Positions 48,442-57,615 of a stretch of DNA of 64,000 nucleotides are shown here, piece after piece. Numbering within the stretch: position 1 is the first letter of the stretch; every line of letters begins with the position of its first letter. Origin of the DNA: DATGZH01 sp035297265 (GTDB taxonomy: Bacteria > Actinomycetota > Acidimicrobiia > Acidimicrobiales > RAAP-2); contig DATGZH010000039.1 in NCBI GenBank assembly GCA_035297265.1, positions 1-64,000 of the forward strand, given 5' to 3'. The translations under genes were made by a program, and so were the position numbers. The notes under the pieces are model-generated. The model did no database searches and had not been told where the DNA came from. It saw only the letters and a list, made by a program, of their open reading frames with translations.

Positions 48442-50787
48442 TCAGAACCCGGCGATGCCGATGACCGGTGCGGCGAGTGGCTGGCCGCCCATCGAGCCGG
48501 CGAACGCCGCGTCGCCGAAGGCGAAGACCCCGCCGTCGGGCGAGACGAAGCGGTAGCCGCCGCCGTCGGCCGTCGCCATGGCGTCCACGATCGGCGCGGC
48601 GAGCGGGCGGCCGCCCATCGAGCCGAAGAAGGGCGCGCCCAAGGCGAACACCCCGCCGTCGGTCCCGACCTCCCAGTAGCCGGCGGTGTTCGATTCGAGG
48701 TCGAGCGACTCGATGGTCCCGACGAGCGTCTGGCCGCCCATGGAGCCGAAGTACTGGGCGTCACCGTAGGTGAACACCCCGCCGTCTCTCGAGACGAGCC
48801 GGTAGCCCCCGCCGTCGGCGGTGGCCGAGATGCCGACGATCGGGGCGTGCAGGGCTATGCCCGCGGCCGAGCCCCAGTAGGTGGCGTCGCCGAAGGCGAA
48901 CACCCCGCCGTCGGAGGCCACCAACCAGTAGCCGCCGCCATCGGGCGTGGCCGCCATCCCGACGATGGGCGCGACGAGGTGCTGACCGCCCATCGAGCCG
49001 TGGTACTGCGCCTGCCCGAAGGCGAACACCCCGCCGTCCGAGGCCACCAGCCAATAGCCGCCGATCGACGGCGCCTCGGCCATGCCCACGATCGGGGCAT
49101 CGAGATGGAGACCGCCGGTCGACCCGCAATAGGGCTGACCGAAGCTGAAGATGCCGCCGTCCGAGGCGACCAGGTTGTAGCCGTCCCAGGCCGCGGCGGG
49201 GATGGTGCACGGCGGGATGCTGTTCGGCGCCGGGAGCCCGCCGGCGTTGCCGGTCAGCTGCGGGTCGTGGTGGAACATCGGCCAGGAGCCGGCGCCGACG
49301 GCTTCGGCGCCGTTCGTGCCGGCAATCTCGTAGTGCTGGATGTAGGCCTGCGAGGCGTCGAAACCGCTGTAACCGGCGATCGTGATGCCCACGTTGCCGT
49401 CCGGGTCGTCGGTGACGAGCGGGGCGTTCTGGAGGCCGAGGACACTCGCTAAGCCGGACATATGGTGCGAGGTGGCGAGCTCGCTCACGACGGCGCCGGT
49501 GCGGCCGTCGATGATGAAGAGCCCCTGGATCGTGGGCACCAGGATGTCGTCGTACCCCTGGTTGAAGATGTCGGCCGCCACCACCGAGCCGATGATCTCG
49601 TTCGGTGTGCCGGTCTCGTTCAGCTTCGACACGTCGCTCTGCCAGACGACCGCTCCGGTGGCAGCGTCGAGGACCGAGACCTGGGCGCCTGAGGAGTTGT
49701 AGGTGCCCTCGACCACCTGGAGCTGGCCGTTCCCGAGCACGTCGGCGAGGGCCGGGCTGCTCCCGGTCGCCCCGCCGAGGTCGGTCGACCAGACCTGGTG
49801 GCAGGAGGTGTCGAAGGCCTTCACCGTGTCGGTGTCGGCGGCGTTCGGGAAGAAGCTCCCGGTCCCGACGACGATCCCGGTGGCCCCGCCGGCGAGGATG
49901 CCGCCGATGGCCGGGGAGGAGTCGACGGTCTGGTCGGTGTCGTCGTGGCAGATGAGGCCGCCCCGGTCGTTCAGGATCCGCAGATGTCCCCCAGCCGTGT
50001 AGCCCTGGCCGTTGGCGAAGCCCGGCGACTGGTCGCCGCCCTCGACGATCTCGTTGCGGCCGGTCCCGTAGAGGTCGCCGATGGCCGCGGTGGAGAAGTC
50101 GCTGTCCGAGGTGAAGAAGGGCCAGCCCGGGAGGACCGACCCGCTCCCGGCGTCGAGGGCGTACTCCTCCTGGTCGAGTGAGCCGGCGACGACGCCCGTC
50201 TTGCCCTGGAGGGTGCCGACGCTGAGCGAGGCCTGCACCCCGTTGGCCGGCTGGGCGTCGGTCGGCGGGTCGACGACCGGCGTGTACCAGAGCTGGACGC
50301 CGGTGGGCCCGAAGCCGTAGTAGCCGGCGTTCGGGGCCAGGGGCACGGCGGCGTTGCCCGAACCGACGAAAACGTCGTCGAGGCCGTTGCCCGGCAAAGG
50401 GGCCACCGATGGGGTCGAGTCCACCGGGGCCTGGGCGTTGACCGGCCAGCCGGGCACGGCCGTCGCCGGCCCGGGCGAGCTCAGGTAATGGGTGTTGAGG
50501 TAGTAGCCGTAGACGTTGCCGGCCCGGTCGCCGACGACCACCGCTGGCCCACCGGGCAGCTGGGCCAGGTTCGGCGAGGACTCGGCGATGGGTTGGCCCC
50601 CGTTGTTGATTGCGGCCACTTCCCATTGCAGCTGGATCGGGGGCGCCGCCGCAGTGGGCGCGCTGGGGGAGAGCTCAAGCACCCAGGTGACGAGGACGAG
50701 GGACATCCCGAGGTACAGCAGCCAGCGAGCCTGCCGCAGGGAGCCCGCCATCCAGAGAGTTTGGCGCAGAGGGAGTGCTGTTTTCAT
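48442..50787 (-). CDS. large secreted protein: FG-GAP-like region plus six-repeat domain
   Basis: A 781-residue protein. Residues 1-47 hold a long signal peptide or anchor (WLLYLGMSLVLVTWVLELS). Residues about 50-530 contain FG-GAP/VCBS-like units (SSPNLAQLPGGPAVVVGDRAG, STPSVAPLPGNGLDDVFVGSG, SPALADVLGNGQLQVVEGT), which suggests a first propeller. Residues 536-781 are six repeats of 38-42 residues (GYWLVASDGGVFAFG). The protein at 50890 has the same layout. Being inside a glycan locus, it may bind or present surface polysaccharide; that is inference. Confidence 0.88.
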   Translation of the reverse strand: MKTALPLRQTLWMAGSLRQARWLLYLGMSLVLVTWVLELSPSAPTAAAPPIQLQWEVAAINNGGQPIAESSPNLAQLPGGPAVVVGDRAGNVYGYYLNTHYLSSPGPATAVPGWPVNAQAPVDSTPSVAPLPGNGLDDVFVGSGNAAVPLAPNAGYYGFGPTGVQLWYTPVVDPPTDAQPANGVQASLSVGTLQGKTGVVAGSLDQEEYALDAGSGSVLPGWPFFTSDSDFSTAAIGDLYGTGRNEIVEGGDQSPGFANGQGYTAGGHLRILNDRGGLICHDDTDQTVDSSPAIGGILAGGATGIVVGTGSFFPNAADTDTVKAFDTSCHQVWSTDLGGATGSSPALADVLGNGQLQVVEGTYNSSGAQVSVLDAATGAVVWQSDVSKLNETGTPNEIIGSVVAADIFNQGYDDILVPTIQGLFIIDGRTGAVVSELATSHHMSGLASVLGLQNAPLVTDDPDGNVGITIAGYSGFDASQAYIQHYEIAGTNGAEAVGAGSWPMFHHDPQLTGNAGGLPAPNSIPPCTIPAAAWDGYNLVASDGGIFSFGQPYCGSTGGLHLDAPIVGMAEAPSIGGYWLVASDGGVFAFGQAQYHGSMGGQHLVAPIVGMAATPDGGGYWLVASDGGVFAFGDATYWGSAAGIALHAPIVGISATADGGGYRLVSRDGGVFTYGDAQYFGSMGGQTLVGTIESLDLESNTAGYWEVGTDGGVFALGAPFFGSMGGRPLAAPIVDAMATADGGGYRFVSPDGGVFAFGDAAFAGSMGGQPLAAPVIGIAGF
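48445..49182 (-). repeat. six-unit repeat domain
   Basis: Units start GYNLV, GYWLV, GYWLV, GYRLV, GYWEV and GYRFV, with lengths 41, 42, 42, 42, 41 and 38. Most share GSMGG and APIVG segments, as in the SpoIID protein at 57616. Confidence 0.88.
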
Positions 50788-50829
50788 AGGTCGAGGTCAG
50801 ACGGGGCTCGAGGGTCGGGTTGAAAGGGT

Positions 50830-50864
50830 GGAGCCCGGTGGCGATTGACTCGCCACCGGGCTCC
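50830..50864 (-). terminator. perfect 15-bp hairpin
   Basis: Arms GGAGCCCGGTGGCGA and TCGCCACCGGGCTCC enclose TTGAC. It lies 26 bp beyond the stop of the 50890 gene on the minus strand and before the next gene. No U-tract follows. Confidence 0.7.
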
Positions 50865-50889
50865 GTGGATGCATCCGGGAGGGGGACCG

Positions 50890-53223
50890 CTACGGCGCCC
50901 CCGCGGTGGCCACGATGTTGCTCACGTGCACGCCCATCGCCGGGAGCGACCCGTAGAACTGGGCGTCGCCGAAGGCGAAGAGCCCGCCGTCGTCGCCCAC
51001 CATGAGATAGCCGCGACCGGACGGGGAGGGCGTGATCCCGACGACGTTGTTGACGTGCACGCCCATCGCCGGGAGCGAGCCGACGTAGCCGGCGTCGCCG
51101 AAGGCGAAGACCCCGCCGTCGTTGCCCACCATCCAGTAGCCCTTCCCGTCGGCGGTCGGCACGATGCCCACGATGTTGTTCACGTGGATGCCGAGGGCGG
51201 GGAGCGAACCGACGAACCCGGCGTCGCCGAAGGCGAAGACCCCGCCGTCGTTGCCCACCATCCAGTAGCCGCGGCCGTCGGCGGTCGGCACGATGCCCAC
51301 GATGTTGTTGACGTGGATGCCGAGGGCCGGCAGTGACCCGACGAACCCGGCGTCGCCGAAGGCGAAGGCTCCGCCGTCGTTGCCGATCATCCAGTAGCCC
51401 TTGCCGTCGGCGGTCGGCACGATGCCCACGACGTTGGTGACGGCCACGTTGTCGCCGGGTAAGGACCCGTACTCGCTGGCATCGTCGAAGGCGAAGACCC
51501 CGCCGTCTCTGGCCACGAGCCAGTAACCACCGGCGTCATGGGTGACGGCGATGCCTACGATCGGTTGATTGAGGGCGATGGCCCCGGTCGACCCGCAGAA
51601 CGGCAGGTTGCCGAAGTTGAAGACGCCGCCGTCGTTGCCGACCATGTAGTAGCCGATGGGCTTGCCGGCCGGCGGGTTGCACGGCACCACGATGGTCACC
51701 GGGGTCCCGGCGTCGCCGGTCAGCTGGGGGTCGTGGTGGAACATCGGCCAGGCCCCGGTCTCGTCCGCGTTCACCCCACCGGGGTTGGCCATCTCGAAGT
51801 GGTCGATGACGCCCTGGTTCTGGTTCGTGTACCCGGCGATCGTGATGCCGATCGTGCCGTTCGGGTCATTGGTGACGAGGGGTGAGCTCTGGAAGCCCTC
51901 CTCATTCTGCTCGAGGACGGCCACCTTCGCCCCGGTCCGCCCGTCGAAGATGTCGACGCCTTCGGTCGTCGGTACGAGCAGGTCCTGGTAGCCCTGGCCC
52001 GTGAGGTCGGCTGTGGTGATGGAACCGATGACCGCGCCGTCGGCCGGCTCGCTCCAGTCCACCGCCCCGTTGGCCCCGTTCAACACGTAGACCGTCCCAC
52101 TCGTGTTCGCGTCACCGATGTTGGTGCCCTCGACCACCTGGAGCTGGCCGTTGCCGAGCACGTCGGCGAGGGCCGGGCTGTCTGACGTCACGCCGTCGAG
52201 GCTGGCCGACCACAGCTCGTTGCAGTGGGTGTCCACCGCGAAGACCTTGTTGGTGTCCGAGGCGCCCTGGAAGAAGGCCCCGGTGCCGAAGGCGATGCCC
52301 ACGGTCTGGCTCGAGCCGATGAACTCGCCGACGGCGGCGGAGGACTCGAGCGCCTGGTTCGTCTGGAACTGGCAGACCTGGCCGCCGGCCGGAGCCCCGG
52401 TGCCGGCGTTGCCTGACGGGGAGACGATCCGGAGCAGCCCGCCGTTGGTGTAGGTCACGCCGTAGGAGATGCCGGCCGAGCTGTCGGCGGCGTCGACGAT
52501 GTAGGTCCGACCGCTGTGGTACAGGTCGGCCAGGGCCGGCGTGGCGAAGTCGGCGTCACCCTGGTACCAGGGGTAGCCGGGGAGGACGTTGCCCGTCGGG
52601 GCGTCGAAGGCGTAGGTCTCCTGACCGAGCGACGGGGCGATCACGTCGGTGCCACCCTCGAGGTTGCCGACGGCGAGCGAGGCCCGTACCGCCTCGAAGG
52701 GGTTGGTGTCGGTCGAGGGGTTCTGGACCTGGCGGAACCACAGGTCGTTCCCGGACGGTCCGATGGCCTGGTAGCCACCTTGGTACTCGGCCGGGTTCGA
52801 CGGGTTGCCGACGCCGACGAAGACGTCGTCGAGGCCGTTGCCCCCGATCGGTGCCACCGACGGGGTCGAGTCGACGGGGACGCCGCCGGTGTGGAACGGC
52901 CAACCGGGCACCGGACCGCCGCCGTTCAGGTAGTAGGCCCACACGTTGCCGGCCCGGTCACCGACCACCGCGGCCGGACCGCCGGGGAGCTGGGCCACGT
53001 TGGGCGACGACAGCGCGACCGGGTTCCCCGTGTCGGGCAGCAAGACCGACCACGTCAGGTTGAGGCTCCCGATGGACGGCCGCAGCGTGGTGGCGCCGGC
53101 CGGACCGCCCGTTGCCGCCAGGGCGGTGACGCCGCCGATGGTCGCCGCGGCGACCATCGCAGCCACCCGGTGACGTCCATGATTGCGGACGGACGCGCCC
53201 GCACCGATCAAGGTCTTCCGCAT
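50890..53223 (-). CDS. large secreted protein: FG-GAP-like region plus six-repeat domain (paralogue)
   Basis: A 777-residue paralogue of the 48442 protein. ATG 53223 has GGAGGGG upstream. The signal peptide is MVAAATIGGVTALAATGGPAGA. FG-GAP-like units include SSPNVAQLPGGPAAVVGDRAG and SPALADVLGNGQLQVVEGT. Residues 524-777 are six repeats of 40-43 residues of the GYWMVGNDGGVFAFGDAG type with GSLPALGIHVNNIVGIVP. Units 3 to 5 are nearly identical in DNA too. A hairpin terminator separates the two paralogous genes. Confidence 0.88.
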   Translation of the reverse strand: MRKTLIGAGASVRNHGRHRVAAMVAAATIGGVTALAATGGPAGATTLRPSIGSLNLTWSVLLPDTGNPVALSSPNVAQLPGGPAAVVGDRAGNVWAYYLNGGGPVPGWPFHTGGVPVDSTPSVAPIGGNGLDDVFVGVGNPSNPAEYQGGYQAIGPSGNDLWFRQVQNPSTDTNPFEAVRASLAVGNLEGGTDVIAPSLGQETYAFDAPTGNVLPGYPWYQGDADFATPALADLYHSGRTYIVDAADSSAGISYGVTYTNGGLLRIVSPSGNAGTGAPAGGQVCQFQTNQALESSAAVGEFIGSSQTVGIAFGTGAFFQGASDTNKVFAVDTHCNELWSASLDGVTSDSPALADVLGNGQLQVVEGTNIGDANTSGTVYVLNGANGAVDWSEPADGAVIGSITTADLTGQGYQDLLVPTTEGVDIFDGRTGAKVAVLEQNEEGFQSSPLVTNDPNGTIGITIAGYTNQNQGVIDHFEMANPGGVNADETGAWPMFHHDPQLTGDAGTPVTIVVPCNPPAGKPIGYYMVGNDGGVFNFGNLPFCGSTGAIALNQPIVGIAVTHDAGGYWLVARDGGVFAFDDASEYGSLPGDNVAVTNVVGIVPTADGKGYWMIGNDGGAFAFGDAGFVGSLPALGIHVNNIVGIVPTADGRGYWMVGNDGGVFAFGDAGFVGSLPALGIHVNNIVGIVPTADGKGYWMVGNDGGVFAFGDAGYVGSLPAMGVHVNNVVGITPSPSGRGYLMVGDDGGLFAFGDAQFYGSLPAMGVHVSNIVATAGAP
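50893..51654 (-). repeat. six-unit repeat domain with near-identical 129-bp units
   Basis: Units start GYYMV, GYWLV, GYWMI, GYWMV, GYWMV and GYLMV. Four units are 43 residues (129 bp), and units 3-5 differ at only a few bases, showing recent duplication or gene conversion. Confidence 0.88.
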
Positions 53224-53405
53224 CGACTCCCCTCCAGTGGTCGAGACCAGACCGCTCCTCATCATGCCCGACTGGTACGGCCTCTGGGCCGCGGCCGCCC
53301 CGGCCGGCGGGATCGGCCGGCCCTCATGTGCTGCGCTCGCCGACCCCGCGGCGAGGAGTCCCAGGTCGGGAAGCATCCGGGACGCCGGCGGTAACATCGC
53401 CGGTC

Positions 53406-54434
53406 GTGGATGCCCCCGGCTCGACCGGCAGCGGGCCGCCCGCGGCCGCCGAAGGGGCGCCCAGCGGGGCAGCGGCCCGTCGGGAGGGCAACGCGGCAGC
53501 CCCCGACGCCGAGTTCTTCGCCGAGCTCGAGCGGGCCTTCGAGCGGCTCCGGCCCCAAGGCAGCCTGAACTGGAACTTCTCGGACGCCTTCACCCGGCTC
53601 GAGACCATGTTCGGCGAGCCGGCCCGTCGACCGTCGCTCGCCACCCCGCCTCCCGGCGCCGCCCCGGCCGGCCGAGGCCGGCGCCGGGCCGGCGCCCGGC
53701 GGGGCGAGGCCAAGCCGCCGGCGACCGACGCCGCGGTGGCCCGGGCCGAGGACCCCGAGTTCGTGGCCGAGGGCTTCGACGCCACCGTCGAGGCGTTCCG
53801 TTTCCTCGGGGCCCGGGTCGAGGCCCTCGAGTCGGCGGCCCGCCGCCGTCACGAGCCGGTCGACGGTCTCGCTTGGCTGGTCGAGCCGGCCGACCTCTCG
53901 GGTCTCGCCGGGCCCCTCGCCGAGTGGTTCGGCGCCCACGGACCGGTGGGTGACGTGGTGCACGCGGAGGCCGGGGCCGGCGGACTGGCGGCCCGCCTCG
54001 GTGAGGCCGGCGTCGGGGTCCAGTGCGTCGAACCGCGGGGCGCCCTGGCGTGGGAGGTCTCGTCGAAGGGCCTCCCGGTGAGCGTGGAGGAGGCGGCGGG
54101 CCATCTCGGCGGGGTCGCGGCCGGCTCCGTCGGCGGCCTCGTCCTGAGCGGGGTCGTGGACCGCGTCGCCCTCGACGACGTGCTCGCGCTGCTGTCGCTG
54201 GCGCTCGGCCGTCTGGCCCCCGGGGCGCCCCTGGTGCTCGTCGGGGCGAAGCCCGGACCGTCGGGGTCGGGTTGGTCGGCGGTGGCCGCCGACCTCCTCC
54301 CCGGTCGGCCGCGCCACCTCGAGACCTGGGTGCTCCTCCTCGAACGTACGGGCTTTTCGGAGGTCACCCCGATCGTCGTCACCGAGCAGGCGGCACGGGA
54401 GTTCTCGGTGCTGGGCGCGGTGCGCCCCGCCTGA
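53406..54434 (+). CDS. methyltransferase-like protein, paralogue of 44232
   Basis: A 342-residue protein from GTG 53406. A disordered Ala/Gly/Pro N-terminus is followed by FFAELERAFERLRPQGSLNW, an Arg/Ala-rich linker and a helical segment. The C-terminal part mirrors the 44232 protein: VVHAEAGAGGLAARLGEAGVGVQCVEP for motif I, GGLVLSGVVDRVALDDVL and LAPGAPLVLVGAKPG. Motif I is again degenerate. It precedes a GT4 gene by 10 bp. Enzymatic activity is doubtful. Confidence 0.75.
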   Translation: MDAPGSTGSGPPAAAEGAPSGAAARREGNAAAPDAEFFAELERAFERLRPQGSLNWNFSDAFTRLETMFGEPARRPSLATPPPGAAPAGRGRRRAGARRGEAKPPATDAAVARAEDPEFVAEGFDATVEAFRFLGARVEALESAARRRHEPVDGLAWLVEPADLSGLAGPLAEWFGAHGPVGDVVHAEAGAGGLAARLGEAGVGVQCVEPRGALAWEVSSKGLPVSVEEAAGHLGGVAAGSVGGLVLSGVVDRVALDDVLALLSLALGRLAPGAPLVLVGAKPGPSGSGWSAVAADLLPGRPRHLETWVLLLERTGFSEVTPIVVTEQAAREFSVLGAVRPA

Positions 54435-54444
54435 GGCGACGACC

Positions 54445-55509
54445 GTGGGCGGCATCCACCAGTTCGTCCCGTTGCTCCATGTGGGCGACGCCGTGGGCCA
54501 GCACACGCTCGACCTCCGGCGGCTGCTCACCGAGTCGGGGGTCGATGCGCAGATCTACGTCGAGCTCGACGACCCCGACACCGTGCACCTCACCAGGCCG
54601 GCCGGCTCCTACCCCGACCACGCCGCCCGGGGCGACCTGCTCGTCTACCAGTTCGCCACGGCGTCGGACCTGGCGCCCTGGTTGGCTGCCCGGCCCGAGC
54701 GGCTGGTCGTCAACTATCACAACATCACCCCGGCCGAGCTGTTCGCCCCGTGGGACAACGGCCTCGGACGCCACCAGGTCCGGGCGAAAGAGGAGCTCGT
54801 CATGCTCGCCCGCCGGGCCACCCTCGGCGTCGGGGTGTCCGAGTACAACCGCCGGGACCTCGTGGCCGCCGGTTACCAGGAGACGGCGGTCGTGCCGCCG
54901 ATCGTGCGCTTCGCCACCGGCGCACCGTCGTCGGCACCGCCCGAGGCCGACGGGCGGGGCGCCGCCCGCTGGCTCGCGGTCGGTCGGCTGGCCCCCAACA
55001 AGGCGCTCGAGGACACCCTGCAGGCGTTGCTCGTCTACCGGATGCGCCACGACCCGAAGGCCACGCTCACCGTGGTCGGCCGGCCGGCTATCCCGGTCTA
55101 CGCGACGGCCGTCCGCCGCTTCGCCGCCGACCTGGGGCTCGGCGACGCCGTGCGGTTCACCGGCCGGCTCGAGGACGCCGGCCTCGTGGCCGCCTACCGC
55201 TCGTCCGACGTGCTCGTGATCACCTCCGAGCACGAGGGCTTCTGCCTCCCGGCCCTCGAGGCGATGGCCAACGACCTCCCGGTCGTGGCCTACGCCGAGG
55301 GGGCGCTCCCCGAGGTGCTCGGCGACGCGGCCGACCTCCTCTCGACAAAGGATCCCCTCGTCGTGGCCGACGCCGTCCACCGTCTGGCCGCCGACCCGGC
55401 CTGGCGGGCCGCCCGGGTGGCCGCCGGTCGCCGGCGGCTCCCCGAGCTCCGCCTCGACCAGGCGGGGCCCCGTCTCGTGGAGCTCCTCCGCCGGGTGCGC
55501 GAGGGCTGA
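54445..55509 (+). CDS. GT4-type glycosyltransferase (paralogue)
   Basis: A 354-residue glycosyltransferase beginning VGGIHQFVPLLHVGDAVGQHTLDLRRLL, with LLVYQFATASDLAPWL and LVVNYHNITPAELFAPW shared with the 55513 protein. The C-terminal domain has WLAVGRLAPNKALEDTLQAL and the E-x7-E motif SEHEGFCLPALEAM. It starts at GTG 54445 and converges with the 55513 gene, with stops 3 bp apart. Confidence 0.93.
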   Translation: MGGIHQFVPLLHVGDAVGQHTLDLRRLLTESGVDAQIYVELDDPDTVHLTRPAGSYPDHAARGDLLVYQFATASDLAPWLAARPERLVVNYHNITPAELFAPWDNGLGRHQVRAKEELVMLARRATLGVGVSEYNRRDLVAAGYQETAVVPPIVRFATGAPSSAPPEADGRGAARWLAVGRLAPNKALEDTLQALLVYRMRHDPKATLTVVGRPAIPVYATAVRRFAADLGLGDAVRFTGRLEDAGLVAAYRSSDVLVITSEHEGFCLPALEAMANDLPVVAYAEGALPEVLGDAADLLSTKDPLVVADAVHRLAADPAWRAARVAAGRRRLPELRLDQAGPRLVELLRRVREG

Positions 55510-55512
55510 CGG

Positions 55513-56586
55513 TCAGGCCGCCGCGGCCTGGACCAGCTCGACGAAGCGGCGCCTCGAGCGGGCGAGGGAGAAGTGCTCCACCCGGTGGGCGGCCGCCTCG
55601 GCCAGCCGGGCCCGGAGGGCCTCGTCGGTCAGCACCCGGTGCACCGCCGCCGCGAAGCGGGCCGGCTCCTTCGTCGGGAGGACGAGGCCGGCGTCACCCA
55701 CCGTCTCGGGCACCGCGGTGACCCCGTAGGCCACGACGGGCACGCCGTGCCCCATGGCCTCGACGAGCGGGACGCAGAACCCCTCGTGGTCCGAGGCGCA
55801 CACGAACGCGTCGACCGTCCGGTAGTAGGCCTCGAGGCCGGCCGGGCTGAGCGACCCGGTGACGACGACGGCGTCGGCCAGGCCGAGGCGGGCGGCGAAG
55901 GCCAGGAGGGCCGGCTCGTAGCGGTCGCCGAGCGGTGAGCCCACCAGGTGGAGCCGGGCCTTCGGGTCGTAGAGGCGGCGGTAGACGGCGAGCATCTTCA
56001 CGAGGTCGTGGGGCGCCTTGTGGGGCGAGACCTTGCCCACGAAGAGGAAGTCGGCGCCGCCCTCGGCCCGGGCCCCGGCCAGGCGGGCCAGGACGGCGGG
56101 GTCGGGCTCTTCGCCGGCGCTCGTCATGTCGATGAGGAGCGGCACGACCGCGGTTTTCGCGTAGCCCACCTCGACGAGCTCGGACTCGTTGTAGCCCGAG
56201 TCGGCCACGGCGAGGCGGCTGTCGGGGGCCAGTCGGGCCAGCTGGGTGCGGCCGAGGCGCACCTCGTAGCCGACCTCGGGGGCCCACTCGTCGAGCAGCT
56301 CGGCCGGGGTGATGTTGTGGTAGTTGACGAGCTTCGGCTCGTCGCGCGCCGCCAGGACGTCGAAGGTCGGGCTCCCGATCGAGGCCTGGTAGAGGAGGAA
56401 GCGGTCCTTGCCCGTCCGGCCCATGGCGGCGAGCGGCCGGCCCTCCTCGGCCACGTCGGGCGTGCAGTTGCCGTAGAAGATCTCCGAGTCGAACCCGGCC
56501 TCGTGTAGGGCGTCTCTGATCTCGAGGGTGTGGCGGCCGATGGCGTCGCGCGAGGCGAGGGACGGGATGACCTGGTCCACTCGCAC
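55513..56586 (-). CDS. GT4-type glycosyltransferase (paralogue)
   Basis: A 357-residue glycosyltransferase. The N-terminus is VDQVIPSLASRDAIGRHTLEIRDAL, then FLLYQASIGS and LVNYHNITPAELLDEW. The C-terminal part has FLFVGKVSPHKAPHDLVKML and SDHEGFCVPLVEAM. I chose GTG 56586; the next GTG, two codons later, is also possible. It is on the opposite strand to its paralogues at 45215 and 54445. Confidence 0.92.
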   Translation of the reverse strand: MRVDQVIPSLASRDAIGRHTLEIRDALHEAGFDSEIFYGNCTPDVAEEGRPLAAMGRTGKDRFLLYQASIGSPTFDVLAARDEPKLVNYHNITPAELLDEWAPEVGYEVRLGRTQLARLAPDSRLAVADSGYNESELVEVGYAKTAVVPLLIDMTSAGEEPDPAVLARLAGARAEGGADFLFVGKVSPHKAPHDLVKMLAVYRRLYDPKARLHLVGSPLGDRYEPALLAFAARLGLADAVVVTGSLSPAGLEAYYRTVDAFVCASDHEGFCVPLVEAMGHGVPVVAYGVTAVPETVGDAGLVLPTKEPARFAAAVHRVLTDEALRARLAEAAAHRVEHFSLARSRRRFVELVQAAAA

Positions 56587-56624
56587 GGCGCGGAGCGTAC
56601 CAACGCCCGGCCAGGGCGCCGTTC

Positions 56625-57446
56625 TCAGAAGGAGAGCAGCTCGGCCAACGTCGACATCGACGTGAGCCAGCTCGGGAGGTCGCGCTGCCACGGCGCGGCC
56701 ACGACGTGCTGGATGCCGGCCTCCTCGAACGCCGCCCGCTCGTCGACGATGCGCGAGGGCTCCATACCCTGGGGGTCCCAGCCGGTGCGGAGCGAGATGG
56801 TGAAGGAGGTCTCGGGGCGGGCCGCCCGCACCTTCGCCACGAGGGGGACCGCCTGCTCGGGGGTCAGTCCGATGGCCTGGTAGCCGTCACCGCGCTCGGC
56901 CGCCCGACGGATCGCCGTGTCGCTCACGCCACCGATCCAGATCGGCACCGGACCGACCGGTCTCGGCAGGACCCGCACGTCCTCGAAGTCGCTGTAGGTC
57001 CCGTGGAAGGTCGCCGGGTCGTCGCGCCACACGACGCGGAAGAGGTCGAGCGCCTCGTCCAGCCGCCGACCCCGGCTGGCGAAGTCGTAGCCGAGCGCCG
57101 CGTACTCGGCCTCGGACCAGCCGGCGCCGGCGCCGAGGATGAGGCGCCCCTCCGAGAGGGCGTCGAGGCTGGCGAGGGCGTTCGCCAGGCCGAGCGGGTT
57201 GTGGGTCGGCACCACCATCACACTCGTGCCGAGGCCCACCCGCTCGGTCACCGCCGCCGCGGTGGCCAGCGTCAAGAGCGGGTCGAAGAGCCGGGGCGAG
57301 GGATAGTCCTGGGCCGCCGGGTGGACGGTGTGGTCGCTCACCCAGACGTCGGCGAAGCCGAGTGACTCGGCCAGCCGGGCCGCCTCGACGATGGCCGCGG
57401 GACCGGCGAGCTTGCCGTATTGGGGCAGGTGGATACCGACGCGCAT
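56625..57446 (-). CDS. LLM-class F420-dependent oxidoreductase
   Basis: A 273-residue luciferase-like TIM-barrel enzyme starting MRVGIHLPQYGKLAGPAAIVEAARLAESLGF. It has ADVWVSDHTVHPAAQDYPSP, GTSVMVVPTHNPLGLANALASLDALSEGRL and GAGAGWSEAEYAALG, the TIGR03619-like F420 pattern. The start ATG at 57446 is standard for the family. It uses F420 (or FMN) to oxidise or reduce an unknown substrate. Confidence 0.93.
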   Translation of the reverse strand: MRVGIHLPQYGKLAGPAAIVEAARLAESLGFADVWVSDHTVHPAAQDYPSPRLFDPLLTLATAAAVTERVGLGTSVMVVPTHNPLGLANALASLDALSEGRLILGAGAGWSEAEYAALGYDFASRGRRLDEALDLFRVVWRDDPATFHGTYSDFEDVRVLPRPVGPVPIWIGGVSDTAIRRAAERGDGYQAIGLTPEQAVPLVAKVRAARPETSFTISLRTGWDPQGMEPSRIVDERAAFEEAGIQHVVAAPWQRDLPSWLTSMSTLAELLSF

Positions 57447-57615
57447 GTGACGGTGAGCGTACGCCGCAGTCCGGCGGGTATACGCCAACGGGCGCCGGAC
57501 CGGCGGTAACTTCTCTCGCATCCGTCACTCTGGCCTCTCTAGCCACACGGCTCCGGTCGGTCCACGACCCGTCCGCAGGGGCGGATCGGGCCTCCAAGGG
57601 CCCCTCGTCGCCCGC

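Noticed and set aside
50893..51654. Regular repeats that might be a CRISPR array
   Set aside because: The period is 129 bp, there are no unique spacers, and the units are in-frame protein repeats.
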